A model generated the notes under the pieces. It ran no database searches. It had not been told where the DNA came from and worked only from the letters and a program-made list of their open reading frames with translations. Positions 16,278 to 25,498 of a DNA stretch of 40,353 nt are shown piece after piece. Each line of letters opens with the position of its first letter. The first letter of the stretch is position 1. Origin of the DNA: UPXZ01 sp964634605 (GTDB lineage Bacteria; Bacteroidota; Bacteroidia; Bacteroidales; Paludibacteraceae); NCBI GenBank assembly GCA_964634605.1, contig CAZWLJ010000032.1, positions 1 through 40,353 on the forward strand, given 5' to 3'. A program made the position numbers and the translations under genes.

Positions 16278-16667
16278 CATTTAAATATTGTTTTCAATGC
16301 ACAATTGTATGGAATGATTTACTGATGAGTTTGAGTATTTCATTGTATACATTTACATTGTTTTAGTGAAGTTTGTCTAAAAATTATCAGCAGTTCTTTT
16401 TTATTGTGTTCCGCCGGTTCTTAGACGGGAAATAAAAAAAACGAACTGTAATTTTGGATTTATCAGTTATTTTTTGCATTTTTGTAAAGGTTTTTAACAT
16501 ACTAGGTAAAAATAAGTTGTAAATATCTAAAATCGAATTATTTATGAAGAAAATCTAATCGAATAATTGATTTCCGCAGTATATAATCCTGTGGAATCTA
16601 TTGCTGTATTATGATCCAGTAACAAAATAGTAACTATAAAAAAAATTAATTATCAAAAAAAAAATTT

Positions 16668-19600
16668 ATGAAAAAAGTATTTCAGATTAACTTGAAAAGC
16701 ATAACCAAAGTCTTTGCTGTGGTTATGGCTCTTTCATTTGTAACATTTACAGGATGTAAATCTTACGATTCGGACATCGACAATTTGAACACCGATCTCG
16801 TTAGTCTTAAGACTGAACTGACTGCTCTCAACAATGCAACAAAAGCTGCGTTGGAATTGCAGATTGCAGGTCTTAACACTGAGATTACCACGTTGAAAGG
16901 CCGTTTGACAACTTTGGAGCAGAACAGCGCTACAAAAGCTGAACTTGCTGCAGTAAAAGCAGAAATTTTAAGCAAAACTGTTTCTTTGGAAGCTTTCAAT
17001 GCTTACAAAGCTACTGTTGATGCTGAACTCGCTGCACTCAAAACCAAAGTGGATGCTGCTGCAACAAAAACAGAATTAAGTGCACTGGCAGCCCGCCTGG
17101 ATGCTAAAATCCTGGAAATTGAAGGTACACTTACCGCTCTTGGTGCAAAAGTTACTACTCTCGAAGGCCAGGTTACAGATTTGAATACCCGTCTGAATAA
17201 CTTAGGTACAATCGTTGACGGTGCATTAGCCAGAATTGCCAAGAACGAAACTGATATTGCTAAAAACACTCAGGATATCGCTACTTTAAAAGCTGATGTA
17301 AATGCTCGTCTTGCTATGATTGAAGGTATTCTGGTTATTCAAAACGGAAAATCTACCGTTATTGAAGGTATCAAAACTCAGTTAGCCGACCAGCTGGCAT
17401 TAATCAATACTAATACTGCTAAAATTGCTGATCTTCAGACTCAGTTAAATGCTGTAAAAGACAGAGTAACTACACTGGAAACTCAGTTGAATGCTGTAAA
17501 AGACAGATTAACTACAGTAGAAGGAAAAGTAACTACTCTCGAAGGAAAAGTTGTTACTCTCGAAGGAAAAGTTGTTGCTCTTGAAACTGCTGTAGCTGCT
17601 ATCAAAGCTGATATCGTTGCTATCAGAGCAGAACTTGTAATTGTTAACTCAAACATGAAAAAACTTGCTGATGCAATTCATGTTAACTTCGAAACATTGA
17701 GTAACCGTCTGACCAGTTTAACATTCGTTCCTGAATTCTTTGTTAACGGAATTGAAGCGATGAACTTCTCTCCGCTGATTTCTGAATGCGAACCTGTAAC
17801 ACCTGGTGTGGTTATAGCATATCATTTGAATCCTTCTTTCATTACCGAAGCTGATATTGAAAAAGACAACATGAGCTTTGCAGTAATTAAAAGTGAAAAC
17901 TGGATTCCATATTCTTACGGAATGAAAGCTAAAGCTGCAGATGCTCAGGTTAAAGCTCATTTCGTGAAAATTGAAAACGGTAAGATCTTTGTAAGTGTTA
18001 AAGTTGAAGATTTTGCTCTTTTAACAGCAAACTCAGATGTTAATAACTCATACATGGGAACAACTGAAAAATTCCCGATGATTGCACTTCAGATTCCACT
18101 TTCTGAAAAAGCAGTGAAAGAAAATGCACTTACCTTTGAAGAAAACGGAGCAATCACAGTTGTTAACGATACTGAATATCCTGCAGACCGCGTAATCACA
18201 GGACAATACGTAAGATTGTATTACACTAACCTTTATGCACAGCGAGACGTTTATCTGGCATTAGACAATGCAGATACATTTACTCCGCTTGTACAAACAG
18301 CTGCTGAAGCTAAAGCATTGACGGTTAAAGATATTGACGCTGCTACAGTAACTTCTGAGACTGTTATTACATTGCCTTATCAGGGTACAATTAATCTGGT
18401 TGACACTGTTGCTGCTATATTCGACGGTCAGTTGTTCGATATCGCAAAATACGAACTGAAATACAGATTTGACTTACTAGATGAATCAGGTGTAGCTATT
18501 TCTTACGTAAGAAATACCGTAAATCAACAAACATTGATTGAAATTCTTGATGCAGCCAAAGGTACGATTAAAGCAAAAACAGTTGCTGAATCTGTTATCG
18601 CAACTTCAAAAGGTCGCACTCCGATTGTACGTGTTACCATGTACAACGAACAGGATCCTAATTGCCCGGTACTGTACGCATTCATCAAAGTTGTTTTTGC
18701 TGAAAAACCAGATATCACATTAGGTTATGAATTCAAAAAAGGCACTGCTACTTGCGCAACTACCGATTCAGTAGTTCCTACCAGCTGGACTTTAGCTAAA
18801 ATTTACAACGAAGTTGGTATGACAAGCGCTTTGTTCCATGACAATTATACAGGAATCCAGACACTGGGTGAAGGTACTGTTACTGAAACTACTGCTACCG
18901 ATGGTACAAACAAAGTGTTGAGATGGACTATTCCTGCTTACATTGTATGGCAGAAACTGAACGCAAATCCTTCAGCAACTGAAGTAACCGTTACAGCTCA
19001 GTATAAATATACTGCTAACAATCAGTTTACTAATCCGGACTTCATAATCAATCTGACTCACAAATTTACAAGACCTGTAAATGAAGGATTGCAGAATATT
19101 ACCCAGGCCGAACTTGTAAAAGAATACTGGTATGACATGAGCGGTAAAAACAACGGAACTGTATTTGAAGAAGTGAAACATAACGTAAATGTTCCATTTG
19201 TTGGTCAGACCGATCCTAATGCAGCTACATTCGAAAATAACATTACCCAGGCATTTGTTCAGGATGCTGATAAGAGCCTGGCAGGTTATGCAAACTATCA
19301 ATACTTCTTCTTACCAACTCAGCCAAAACATGTTGACGGAACTACTAACGGTACTACTTTGACTGTTAGCGCTGACGGACAGAAACTGATGAGCGGCTCA
19401 GAAGTTGTAGCAACTATCAATCCATTCGTAGCTAACACAGGTGATATCCTGACACTGAACAAAGATTCTGAAACAGCTAAACGCCTGCTTAACTACGGTC
19501 GTGAATTCCTCAGAGCACGTATTGGTATCAGATATAACTTCTGCCCGGATTTGACAGATGACAAACAACAACCTGTTTATGCTAATATGGCTGTGAAAGT

Positions 19601-20111
19601 TGACGGAAAAGAATCATTTGATGTAGTATTTGTTCGTCCGATCAATGTAACAAAAGACGATTCACAATACTTCATTGATGGTAAAACATTTGGTCAGCCG
19701 AATACTTATCTTGAAGTTAAGAAAACAGTTGCTTTGGCAGACTGGAGAAATGCTCCTGACTATGTATCTACATTTGCACAATATCCCTGGTACTTCCAGT
19801 ACTATGGTGTAACTAACATCACTGTAAATACACAATCTATCAAGACTGATCTTAACCAGGCAGCCGGAACTACAGTTCCTGTAACTAACTTCCCAGACTT
19901 GCTGGTTGCTTACGAAACAAGTATAGCTGGTATTAATCCTCCTGCACAGTATGGTTATCTGACCTACAAAAACAATGGTAACGTAATCGGAACAGACTTC
20001 AACCTGTACGTACCGGTAACAATTACCTACACTTGGGGCGAAATCGTATCTGAAAACGTTGTAGTAAAAGTTAAGAAAACAGTTGGACCTTCAGGAGTTA
20101 AAGCTAACTAA
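16668..20111 (+). CDS. Large coiled-coil lipoprotein, candidate surface/S-layer-type protein
   Basis: 1147 residues. The lipoprotein signal ends in FVTFTGC (Cys30), followed by KSYDSDIDN. Residues 36-348 are a long heptad coiled coil (LKTELTALNN, TLEGKVVTLEGKV and similar), with DNA-level repeats at 17440-17582. From LTSLTFVPEFFVNGIEAM (about 347) to the end it is beta-rich, Thr/Val/Asn-rich and low in Cys, with no enzymatic motif that I recognise. Codon choice looks more restricted than in neighbouring genes (GCT, ACT, GTT, AAC, TAC preferred), suggesting very high expression. A perfect terminator follows, and the upstream region is long and AT-rich. This fits an abundant cell-surface stalk or S-layer protein anchored by its lipid, with the coil as spacer. 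Function is inferred; a trimeric adhesin-like role is the alternative. Confidence 0.8.
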   Translation: MKKVFQINLKSITKVFAVVMALSFVTFTGCKSYDSDIDNLNTDLVSLKTELTALNNATKAALELQIAGLNTEITTLKGRLTTLEQNSATKAELAAVKAEILSKTVSLEAFNAYKATVDAELAALKTKVDAAATKTELSALAARLDAKILEIEGTLTALGAKVTTLEGQVTDLNTRLNNLGTIVDGALARIAKNETDIAKNTQDIATLKADVNARLAMIEGILVIQNGKSTVIEGIKTQLADQLALINTNTAKIADLQTQLNAVKDRVTTLETQLNAVKDRLTTVEGKVTTLEGKVVTLEGKVVALETAVAAIKADIVAIRAELVIVNSNMKKLADAIHVNFETLSNRLTSLTFVPEFFVNGIEAMNFSPLISECEPVTPGVVIAYHLNPSFITEADIEKDNMSFAVIKSENWIPYSYGMKAKAADAQVKAHFVKIENGKIFVSVKVEDFALLTANSDVNNSYMGTTEKFPMIALQIPLSEKAVKENALTFEENGAITVVNDTEYPADRVITGQYVRLYYTNLYAQRDVYLALDNADTFTPLVQTAAEAKALTVKDIDAATVTSETVITLPYQGTINLVDTVAAIFDGQLFDIAKYELKYRFDLLDESGVAISYVRNTVNQQTLIEILDAAKGTIKAKTVAESVIATSKGRTPIVRVTMYNEQDPNCPVLYAFIKVVFAEKPDITLGYEFKKGTATCATTDSVVPTSWTLAKIYNEVGMTSALFHDNYTGIQTLGEGTVTETTATDGTNKVLRWTIPAYIVWQKLNANPSATEVTVTAQYKYTANNQFTNPDFIINLTHKFTRPVNEGLQNITQAELVKEYWYDMSGKNNGTVFEEVKHNVNVPFVGQTDPNAATFENNITQAFVQDADKSLAGYANYQYFFLPTQPKHVDGTTNGTTLTVSADGQKLMSGSEVVATINPFVANTGDILTLNKDSETAKRLLNYGREFLRARIGIRYNFCPDLTDDKQQPVYANMAVKVDGKESFDVVFVRPINVTKDDSQYFIDGKTFGQPNTYLEVKKTVALADWRNAPDYVSTFAQYPWYFQYYGVTNITVNTQSIKTDLNQAAGTTVPVTNFPDLLVAYETSIAGINPPAQYGYLTYKNNGNVIGTDFNLYVPVTITYTWGEIVSENVVVKVKKTVGPSGVKAN
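17440..17523 (+). repeat. Tandem 42-nt repeat in coiled-coil coding region
   Basis: Two nearly identical 42-nt units (17440-17481 and 17482-17523), each encoding TQLNAVKDR(V/L)TT(L/V)E-type two-heptad blocks. Confidence 0.75.
17520..17582 (+). repeat. Three tandem 21-nt repeats in coiled-coil coding region
   Basis: Three units of GAAGGAAAAGT(T/A).. at 17520-17540, 17541-17561 and 17562-17582, each encoding one heptad of the type EGKVVTL. In-frame expansion or contraction would lengthen or shorten the stalk by exact heptads. Confidence 0.8.
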
Positions 20112-20140
20112 TCTGAAAACAGAAAACTATAAGAAAGGAA

Positions 20141-20167
20141 GGGTGCTTGAAAAAGCACCCTTTTTTT
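20141..20167 (+). terminator. Intrinsic terminator after coiled-coil lipoprotein
   Basis: GGGTGCTT (20141-20148), loop GAAA, AAGCACCC (20153-20160), then seven Ts. A perfect 8-bp stem with a GNRA-type loop. Confidence 0.95.
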
Positions 20168-20271
20168 GTTTATCCTTTATTGATATCATCATTCTGACTG
20201 GATTCAGTATAACAACGTACTGTCTTTTACTATTTTTTCGACATGCAATGTGATTGAATGAAATAAAATTG

Positions 20272-20279
20272 TATTTTTG
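20272..20279 (+). promoter_or_regulatory. Candidate -7 box for the BspA-like gene
   Basis: TATTTTTG, about 138 bp upstream of the ATG at 20417. No good -33 at canonical spacing (ATTG lies only 15 bp upstream). The rest of the 20168-20416 spacer is AT-rich with nothing else recognisable. Confidence 0.4.
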
Positions 20280-20416
20280 TAATCGAATATTATTATATAA
20301 ACTGTTTAATCTAAAATTCCTTTGATGATCAGGCATTAGTTATTAAATTCAATGTATATCATAATTTTCTAAAGCAAAATATAAGATTATTAATTATTTA
20401 CAGGTCTTCATATCTT

Positions 20417-23400
20417 ATGAATCGTTTTTTTTATTTTTTATTTTTTCTTATATTGGTCCCAATATCCAACGCTCAAGTTGTTAAAGTCGTAAATGTTGAC
20501 ATAGCCGGAACATTATATAATAAACTAACTTCTTCTGAAAAAACCTCTGTTACTGACCTTACGGTTACGGGTTCAATCGATGCAAGGGACTTCAAATTCT
20601 TAAGAGATGAAATGACTGTTTTATCTGTACTGAATATAAGCTCAGCATCCATATCTACCTATTCAGGTCTTTCAGGACCCTATCCTTCTTCCTGGGGAGC
20701 GGCTACATATCCGGCTAATGGTATTCCACAGTATTCATTTTATAAAAACGATACCGGAAGTGGTAAGACATCACTCACGAAGATGATTCTCCCTTCATCA
20801 CTGACATCCATCGGTGATATGGCATTTCAGTATTGTTCAGGATTGGTTGAATGTGTTTTACCCGAATCGGTTAAGTCAATAGGGAACAATGCTTTTTACT
20901 CATGCAATAGCCTGAAGGATTTTTCAATTCCGGATGAAGTTACAACTGTCGGAAATTCTGCTTTTCAGTTTTGCCACAGTATGAAATCTGTAAGAATAGG
21001 AAGCAATGTCAGTTCGTTAGGTCTTCAGTGTTTTCTCCAGTGCGACAGTCTTAAAATCGTCTATTCGGCTAATCCGGTTCCTCCCAAACTTGACTCAAGC
21101 GGTTTTCGCGAAACTTTTTTAACTATGGTATTCGTGCCTCAGGGCTCAGTTCAGGCTTATAAGTCAGCTACCGGGTGGAGCGCATTTAATATTGGTACAA
21201 ATGTTCTTTTTACAGTTGATTGTCCGTCTCCGGGAAGTTTACGAAATGCTTTGCTGGCAATACTTGGTAACGAACCGTTATCTTCTGTCACAAAACTAAA
21301 AGTAACCGGAAGTATAAACTCAACGGATATTAAATTGATGAAGGATGAGTTGACCTTGCTTGAATTTGATTTATCGGGAGCTTCACTTGAAGGAAATGCA
21401 TTGCCCGCCGGGGCTTTTCAGGGGAAAGGTATTTTGACTACCGTAAAACTTCCCGCATCGCTTGTTTCGATAGGTGATAACGCCTTTAATTCCTGTGCTA
21501 ATCTGACGAGTACTGTACCGCTTCCGGCAAATCTTAGATCCATCGGGAATTCAGCTTTTCTGAATTGTAAACTGATGCCCGGAAAACTTGTTTTTCCCGA
21601 AAATTTAATAAGCGTCGGCAACAGTGCTTTTCAGGGATGTAAAAGTTTGTCTGGTCCGATCACTTTTCAGGCTGAAGTGACTTCCATAGGAGAATCGGCT
21701 TTCAGCGGATGTACCGGACTCACCGGTTCCCTGACAATTCCTAATTCAGTAACTTCTGTTGGGAGTTATGCTTTCAAGGAATGCCGTGGACTTTCAGGAG
21801 CACTGACTCTGTCCGGTCAGCTTACGACAATATCCACAGGGGCATTTGCAAGTTGTCCGGGATTGACAGGCACGTTGCTGATTCCTTCTTCGGTTACCGC
21901 TATTGAAAGCTCTTCATTTTCTGGTTGTGCTGGTTTTACTGAACTTGTCATAAGTAAAAATACGACGGCTATCGGAGGTTCGGCCTTTAACGGTTGTACT
22001 GGTTTGACCAGAATTTTAGTACCAACGCAGACTCCGCCGGTGATAACCTCTACTACGTTCAATTACTTGGATAAAAATAATTGCATTCTCGAGGTCACTT
22101 CGAATAAATCGCAGTATCAGTCTGCTGAATACTGGAAATTATTTAAAAATATACAGGAAGTACCCGGGACCTATACAATTACACTGGATTTGGGGCAAGG
22201 TGGTACTGTGAAAGAAAACAATGTAGCTCTAACAAACGGTGATGTACTCACCGTGGACAGGTATTCAACAAAGATATTTACCATTGTACCAGATCAAAAC
22301 TTCATAGTGGATACACTGATGTATAATGGTGCGGATGTGAAAAATCAGATTATCGGTAATCTGTTTACTACACCTCCCGTAACAGCTAACAATACGTTTA
22401 AGGTACGATTTAAAAGACCTTACGGGGTAACTGTACAAGTGAATGAAGGAGGATCAGTGAGCGAAAATTCGGCCATTCTGAGAAACGGTGATGTTGTCAC
22501 TGCCTTCAAAGACGATACGAAAACTTTTACAATAATACCCGATACGGAACATTTTATCGATAGTTTGTATTATGGTAATCAGGATGTTAAGTCTGCACTT
22601 GTTGATAATAAGTTTACAACACCACCTGTGAATGACAACAGGATACTGAAAGTAGTTTTCAAAAAGATCACATTTAAAATTTCTGTAAATATAGGACCAG
22701 GCGGAAGTGTAAAAGAAAATGGAATACAACTGACAAATGACACCGTTGTTACAGCTGATATCAATTCAATAAAAACTTTCAAGATTTATCCTTCTGACGG
22801 TTATTTACTCGATACGCTGTTTTATAATAATATAAATGTGACAAGTCAGGCAGAAAATAATCAGTTTATAACACCAAAAGTTACTGCCAACAATTCACTC
22901 AGAGTCGTATTTAAGAAAGTATTCCGAATAACCATAGTAAAGAACATTGGCGGCAGAGTCACACTTAACAATGTAAATCTACCGAATGATACTGCAATTG
23001 TGTTGAATGAGAAGACTGTGAGAACCTTCTCAATTATTCCGGATGAGGATTATTACCTGGATAGCCTGTACTACGCCGGAGCAGATGTTAAACTGCAACT
23101 ATCAGGGAATGAATACACTATCCCTCCAATAACAGCCGATGCGGCACTGAAAGTTGTTTTCAGGAAATACACGTATCAAATTCTCATTAAAACCCGATCG
23201 GGTGGTATTGTGAAGGATAATATGACAATTCTGAATGACGGGACGCTGATAGAAGCAGATAAAAACACAACGAAAACTTTTACGATAGTACCTTCTGAAG
23301 GATTTGTGCTGGATACAATCCGGTATGGAGGAGTTGATGTGAAAAACCGATTGTCAGAAAATCGGTTTACAACAAGTCCGATTACCCGTAACGACACATT

Positions 23401-25423
23401 ACTTGTAACATTCGTCAGTTCGCCTGATACATTTAATATTCACATTAGCAGCGGACCAAATGGAGTAGTGAATGAAAATGGAGTGACTTTACCAAACGAT
23501 ACTGTGGTTGTGGCCAAAATCAATTCAATCAGGACGTTTGATTTTTCACCTGTCAGAGGATATGAAACAGATTCACTGATTTTTGCAGGTAAGGATGTTA
23601 AATCGGAGCTTGACAATAATGGCCGGTTTGTCACTCCTCCTATCAATACTGATAATACACTGAAAGTTACGTTCAGAAAAGTAAATTATAAAATTACAGT
23701 TAATTCACCGGTCGGAGGTGTGGTAAAAGAGAATGATACCCTGGTTGATGGATCGGTGACGGCAGAATTTGGAACAACCAAAACATTCACATTTGTCCCG
23801 AATGCCGGATATGAACTCGATACGATAAAATTCAACCAGGAAAATGTGTCATTACCGTTAATTAATGGTCAGTATACTACACCGGACATCATTTCGAATT
23901 CGACTTTGTTTGTTTCATTCAGGAAAATAACCTGTCTGGTAACTGTTCAGACAAATTACGGAGGAATAGTAATTGAAAATAATGACACTCTGGCAAACGG
24001 AACTGCAGTAAAGGCAGAATACGGAACAACTAAAACATTCACTTTCCTGGTTAATCAGGGATATGAAATTGCATCGCTGACATTTAACGGAAATGAAGTG
24101 AAATCTCAGTTGACCGGTGAAAACAGGTATACAAGTCCTGAAATAATTGCTGATGCTTCCATTGCTGTTTCATACCGGAAAGTGATTTATACGGTTATTT
24201 TACAAACAGGTGAGGGAGGAACGCTTAAACTGAACGATACGATAAATACCGGTCCGGTAAGTGCAGAAGCCGGAACTACGCTGACATTTACAATTGCTCC
24301 CGCCCCGGGATACCGGATCGATTCTGTAAAACTGAACAACATAGATGTACTCTCAAAGGTAATTATAGACAGGTACACTACACCGGAAATATATTCAAAC
24401 TCCATTCTGAGGGTGACTTTCAAAAAAATAACCTATAATATTACCATCCAAACCGGTGGTGGAGGTGAAGTGAAGGAGAATAATATCATTCTTGCAAATG
24501 GAAGTGTTTTAACTTCATATGCTAACACAACCAGAACTTTTACTTTTGTTCCTGCGGAGGGTTACGAACTTGCATCGTTGGTTTTTGGAGGTGTTGATGT
24601 GAAATCATCGGTCATTAATAATCAATATACCACCCAGCCAATCACCCGTGATGCTGTTTTAAATGTTACTTTTGCTCTGAAAAGCAATGATAAATTTGAA
24701 CTAAGAATGAAAATAGGGGCCGGAGGTATTGTCAGGGAAAATAACAAAATTGTCAGAAACGATACCGTTTTTATTGTTCCACCCGGTTCGACCAGGACAT
24801 TTACATTTTACCCCGATGCAGGCTACAGAGTTGCCTCTTTACTGTATGACGGATTTCCGCAAATGGCATTAATTAGTAACAATACTTATACTACGACTCC
24901 AATAAATTACGACGCTATCCTGAGTGTTACTTTCGAACCTATACCGGTATCTTATACTATCACAGTAATATCAGATGAAGGAGGAGTTGTCAAAGTTAAC
25001 GAGGTTGTCATTCCAAACGGGAGTCAGATTAGTGCTGAAGCCAATTCAAAGAAGACGTTTACTATTATTCCGGATGAGGGATTTGAAATTGAAAAGTTAA
25101 TGTTCGATGGAGTGAATTACACTGGGCTTGTGAAAAATCAGTTTATTACACCGTTTATTAAATCAAATTCAACTCTGGAGGTTGTATTCAGGCTTAAAAC
25201 CAGTTCATATGACACAGATGTAAATAGTGCGAGGGTGTATGTCAGACGTTCGGAAATTATTGCAGAAGGAGTTCCTGAAAATGAGATAATACGGATATAC
25301 GAGCTTAACGGAACAATGATTTATAGCCTCAAATCCGAAGGAGAGCGTGTGGTAATACCCGTTCAGCCAAAAGCAGTATATCTGGTGAGAATAGCCGGAA
25401 AAACCTACAAAGTAGTATTATAG
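20417..25423 (+). CDS. BspA-like leucine-rich, InlB-B-repeat surface protein with T9SS sorting domain
   Basis: 1668 residues. A signal peptide (FFYFLFFLILVPISNAQ) is followed by two BspA-type leucine-rich regions (LRR_5). The first, about 25-265, and the second, about 272-583, each begin with a VTDLTVTGSID-like cap, continue with SIGDNAF..C..L repeats, and close with an AY(K/Q)SA..W..F segment. Residues 586-1594 hold 12 divergent InlB-B-type repeats of about 84 residues (GG.V.EN....NG.V, TKTFTI.P..GY..DSL.YNG.DVKS, YTTP.I, L.V.F.K). The C-terminal 75 residues (VRIYELNGTMIY-like, then VYLVRIAGKTYKVVL) fit a type A sorting domain of the type IX secretion system. Predicted exported by Sec, then T9SS, and attached at the surface as an adhesin or binding protein. 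The ligand is unknown. Terminators on both sides make it monocistronic. Confidence 0.88.
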   Translation: MNRFFYFLFFLILVPISNAQVVKVVNVDIAGTLYNKLTSSEKTSVTDLTVTGSIDARDFKFLRDEMTVLSVLNISSASISTYSGLSGPYPSSWGAATYPANGIPQYSFYKNDTGSGKTSLTKMILPSSLTSIGDMAFQYCSGLVECVLPESVKSIGNNAFYSCNSLKDFSIPDEVTTVGNSAFQFCHSMKSVRIGSNVSSLGLQCFLQCDSLKIVYSANPVPPKLDSSGFRETFLTMVFVPQGSVQAYKSATGWSAFNIGTNVLFTVDCPSPGSLRNALLAILGNEPLSSVTKLKVTGSINSTDIKLMKDELTLLEFDLSGASLEGNALPAGAFQGKGILTTVKLPASLVSIGDNAFNSCANLTSTVPLPANLRSIGNSAFLNCKLMPGKLVFPENLISVGNSAFQGCKSLSGPITFQAEVTSIGESAFSGCTGLTGSLTIPNSVTSVGSYAFKECRGLSGALTLSGQLTTISTGAFASCPGLTGTLLIPSSVTAIESSSFSGCAGFTELVISKNTTAIGGSAFNGCTGLTRILVPTQTPPVITSTTFNYLDKNNCILEVTSNKSQYQSAEYWKLFKNIQEVPGTYTITLDLGQGGTVKENNVALTNGDVLTVDRYSTKIFTIVPDQNFIVDTLMYNGADVKNQIIGNLFTTPPVTANNTFKVRFKRPYGVTVQVNEGGSVSENSAILRNGDVVTAFKDDTKTFTIIPDTEHFIDSLYYGNQDVKSALVDNKFTTPPVNDNRILKVVFKKITFKISVNIGPGGSVKENGIQLTNDTVVTADINSIKTFKIYPSDGYLLDTLFYNNINVTSQAENNQFITPKVTANNSLRVVFKKVFRITIVKNIGGRVTLNNVNLPNDTAIVLNEKTVRTFSIIPDEDYYLDSLYYAGADVKLQLSGNEYTIPPITADAALKVVFRKYTYQILIKTRSGGIVKDNMTILNDGTLIEADKNTTKTFTIVPSEGFVLDTIRYGGVDVKNRLSENRFTTSPITRNDTLLVTFVSSPDTFNIHISSGPNGVVNENGVTLPNDTVVVAKINSIRTFDFSPVRGYETDSLIFAGKDVKSELDNNGRFVTPPINTDNTLKVTFRKVNYKITVNSPVGGVVKENDTLVDGSVTAEFGTTKTFTFVPNAGYELDTIKFNQENVSLPLINGQYTTPDIISNSTLFVSFRKITCLVTVQTNYGGIVIENNDTLANGTAVKAEYGTTKTFTFLVNQGYEIASLTFNGNEVKSQLTGENRYTSPEIIADASIAVSYRKVIYTVILQTGEGGTLKLNDTINTGPVSAEAGTTLTFTIAPAPGYRIDSVKLNNIDVLSKVIIDRYTTPEIYSNSILRVTFKKITYNITIQTGGGGEVKENNIILANGSVLTSYANTTRTFTFVPAEGYELASLVFGGVDVKSSVINNQYTTQPITRDAVLNVTFALKSNDKFELRMKIGAGGIVRENNKIVRNDTVFIVPPGSTRTFTFYPDAGYRVASLLYDGFPQMALISNNTYTTTPINYDAILSVTFEPIPVSYTITVISDEGGVVKVNEVVIPNGSQISAEANSKKTFTIIPDEGFEIEKLMFDGVNYTGLVKNQFITPFIKSNSTLEVVFRLKTSSYDTDVNSARVYVRRSEIIAEGVPENEIIRIYELNGTMIYSLKSEGERVVIPVQPKAVYLVRIAGKTYKVVL
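22172..25200 (+). repeat. Twelve divergent ~252-bp repeats coding InlB-B-like modules
   Basis: Average unit is 252 bp (84 residues). The repeats are recognisable by protein pattern (GG.V, TFTI.P, YTTP.I, L.V.F.K) but diverged at DNA level, so they are old duplications rather than recent slippage. Units 7 and 9 are slightly short after the GG.V turn. Confidence 0.85.
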
Positions 25424-25444
25424 TCCGGCTACCGGTACATATCA

Positions 25445-25483
25445 AACGAGAGTGACTGCAAGGCCACTCACGTTGCTTTTTTT
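25445..25483 (+). terminator. Intrinsic terminator after BspA-like gene
   Basis: AACGAGAGTG (25445-25454) pairs with CACTCACGTT (25465-25474) with one A-A mismatch and a 10-nt loop, followed by GC and seven Ts. Confidence 0.85.
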
Positions 25484-25498
25484 ACAGGAATAGTAAAT

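Larger units (their letters stand above)
15450..16667. other. 1.2 kb AT-rich gene-free region
   Basis: No convincing coding sequence. It holds the promoter region of the minus-strand kelch/Wzi unit, two direct copies of ATTGTTATCAG (15492-15502 and 15573-15583), and several TAnnTTTG boxes: 15557-15564 on minus; 15935-15942, 16270-16277 and 16449-16456 on plus. A hairpin-like AACACA...TGTGTT lies near 16009-16032. It is far longer than neighbouring spacers and may contain a long leader or a small RNA. Confidence 0.6.

Noticed and set aside
16185..16325. 46-codon open frame (MSELSKRIDKLSYF...)
   Set aside because: Overlaps the best promoter candidate for the lipoprotein gene and shows only AT-driven residues (Ile, Lys, Tyr, Asn).
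22172..25200. CRISPR-like or other DNA repeat array
   Set aside because: The periodicity is at protein level, with diverged DNA and a continuous reading frame.
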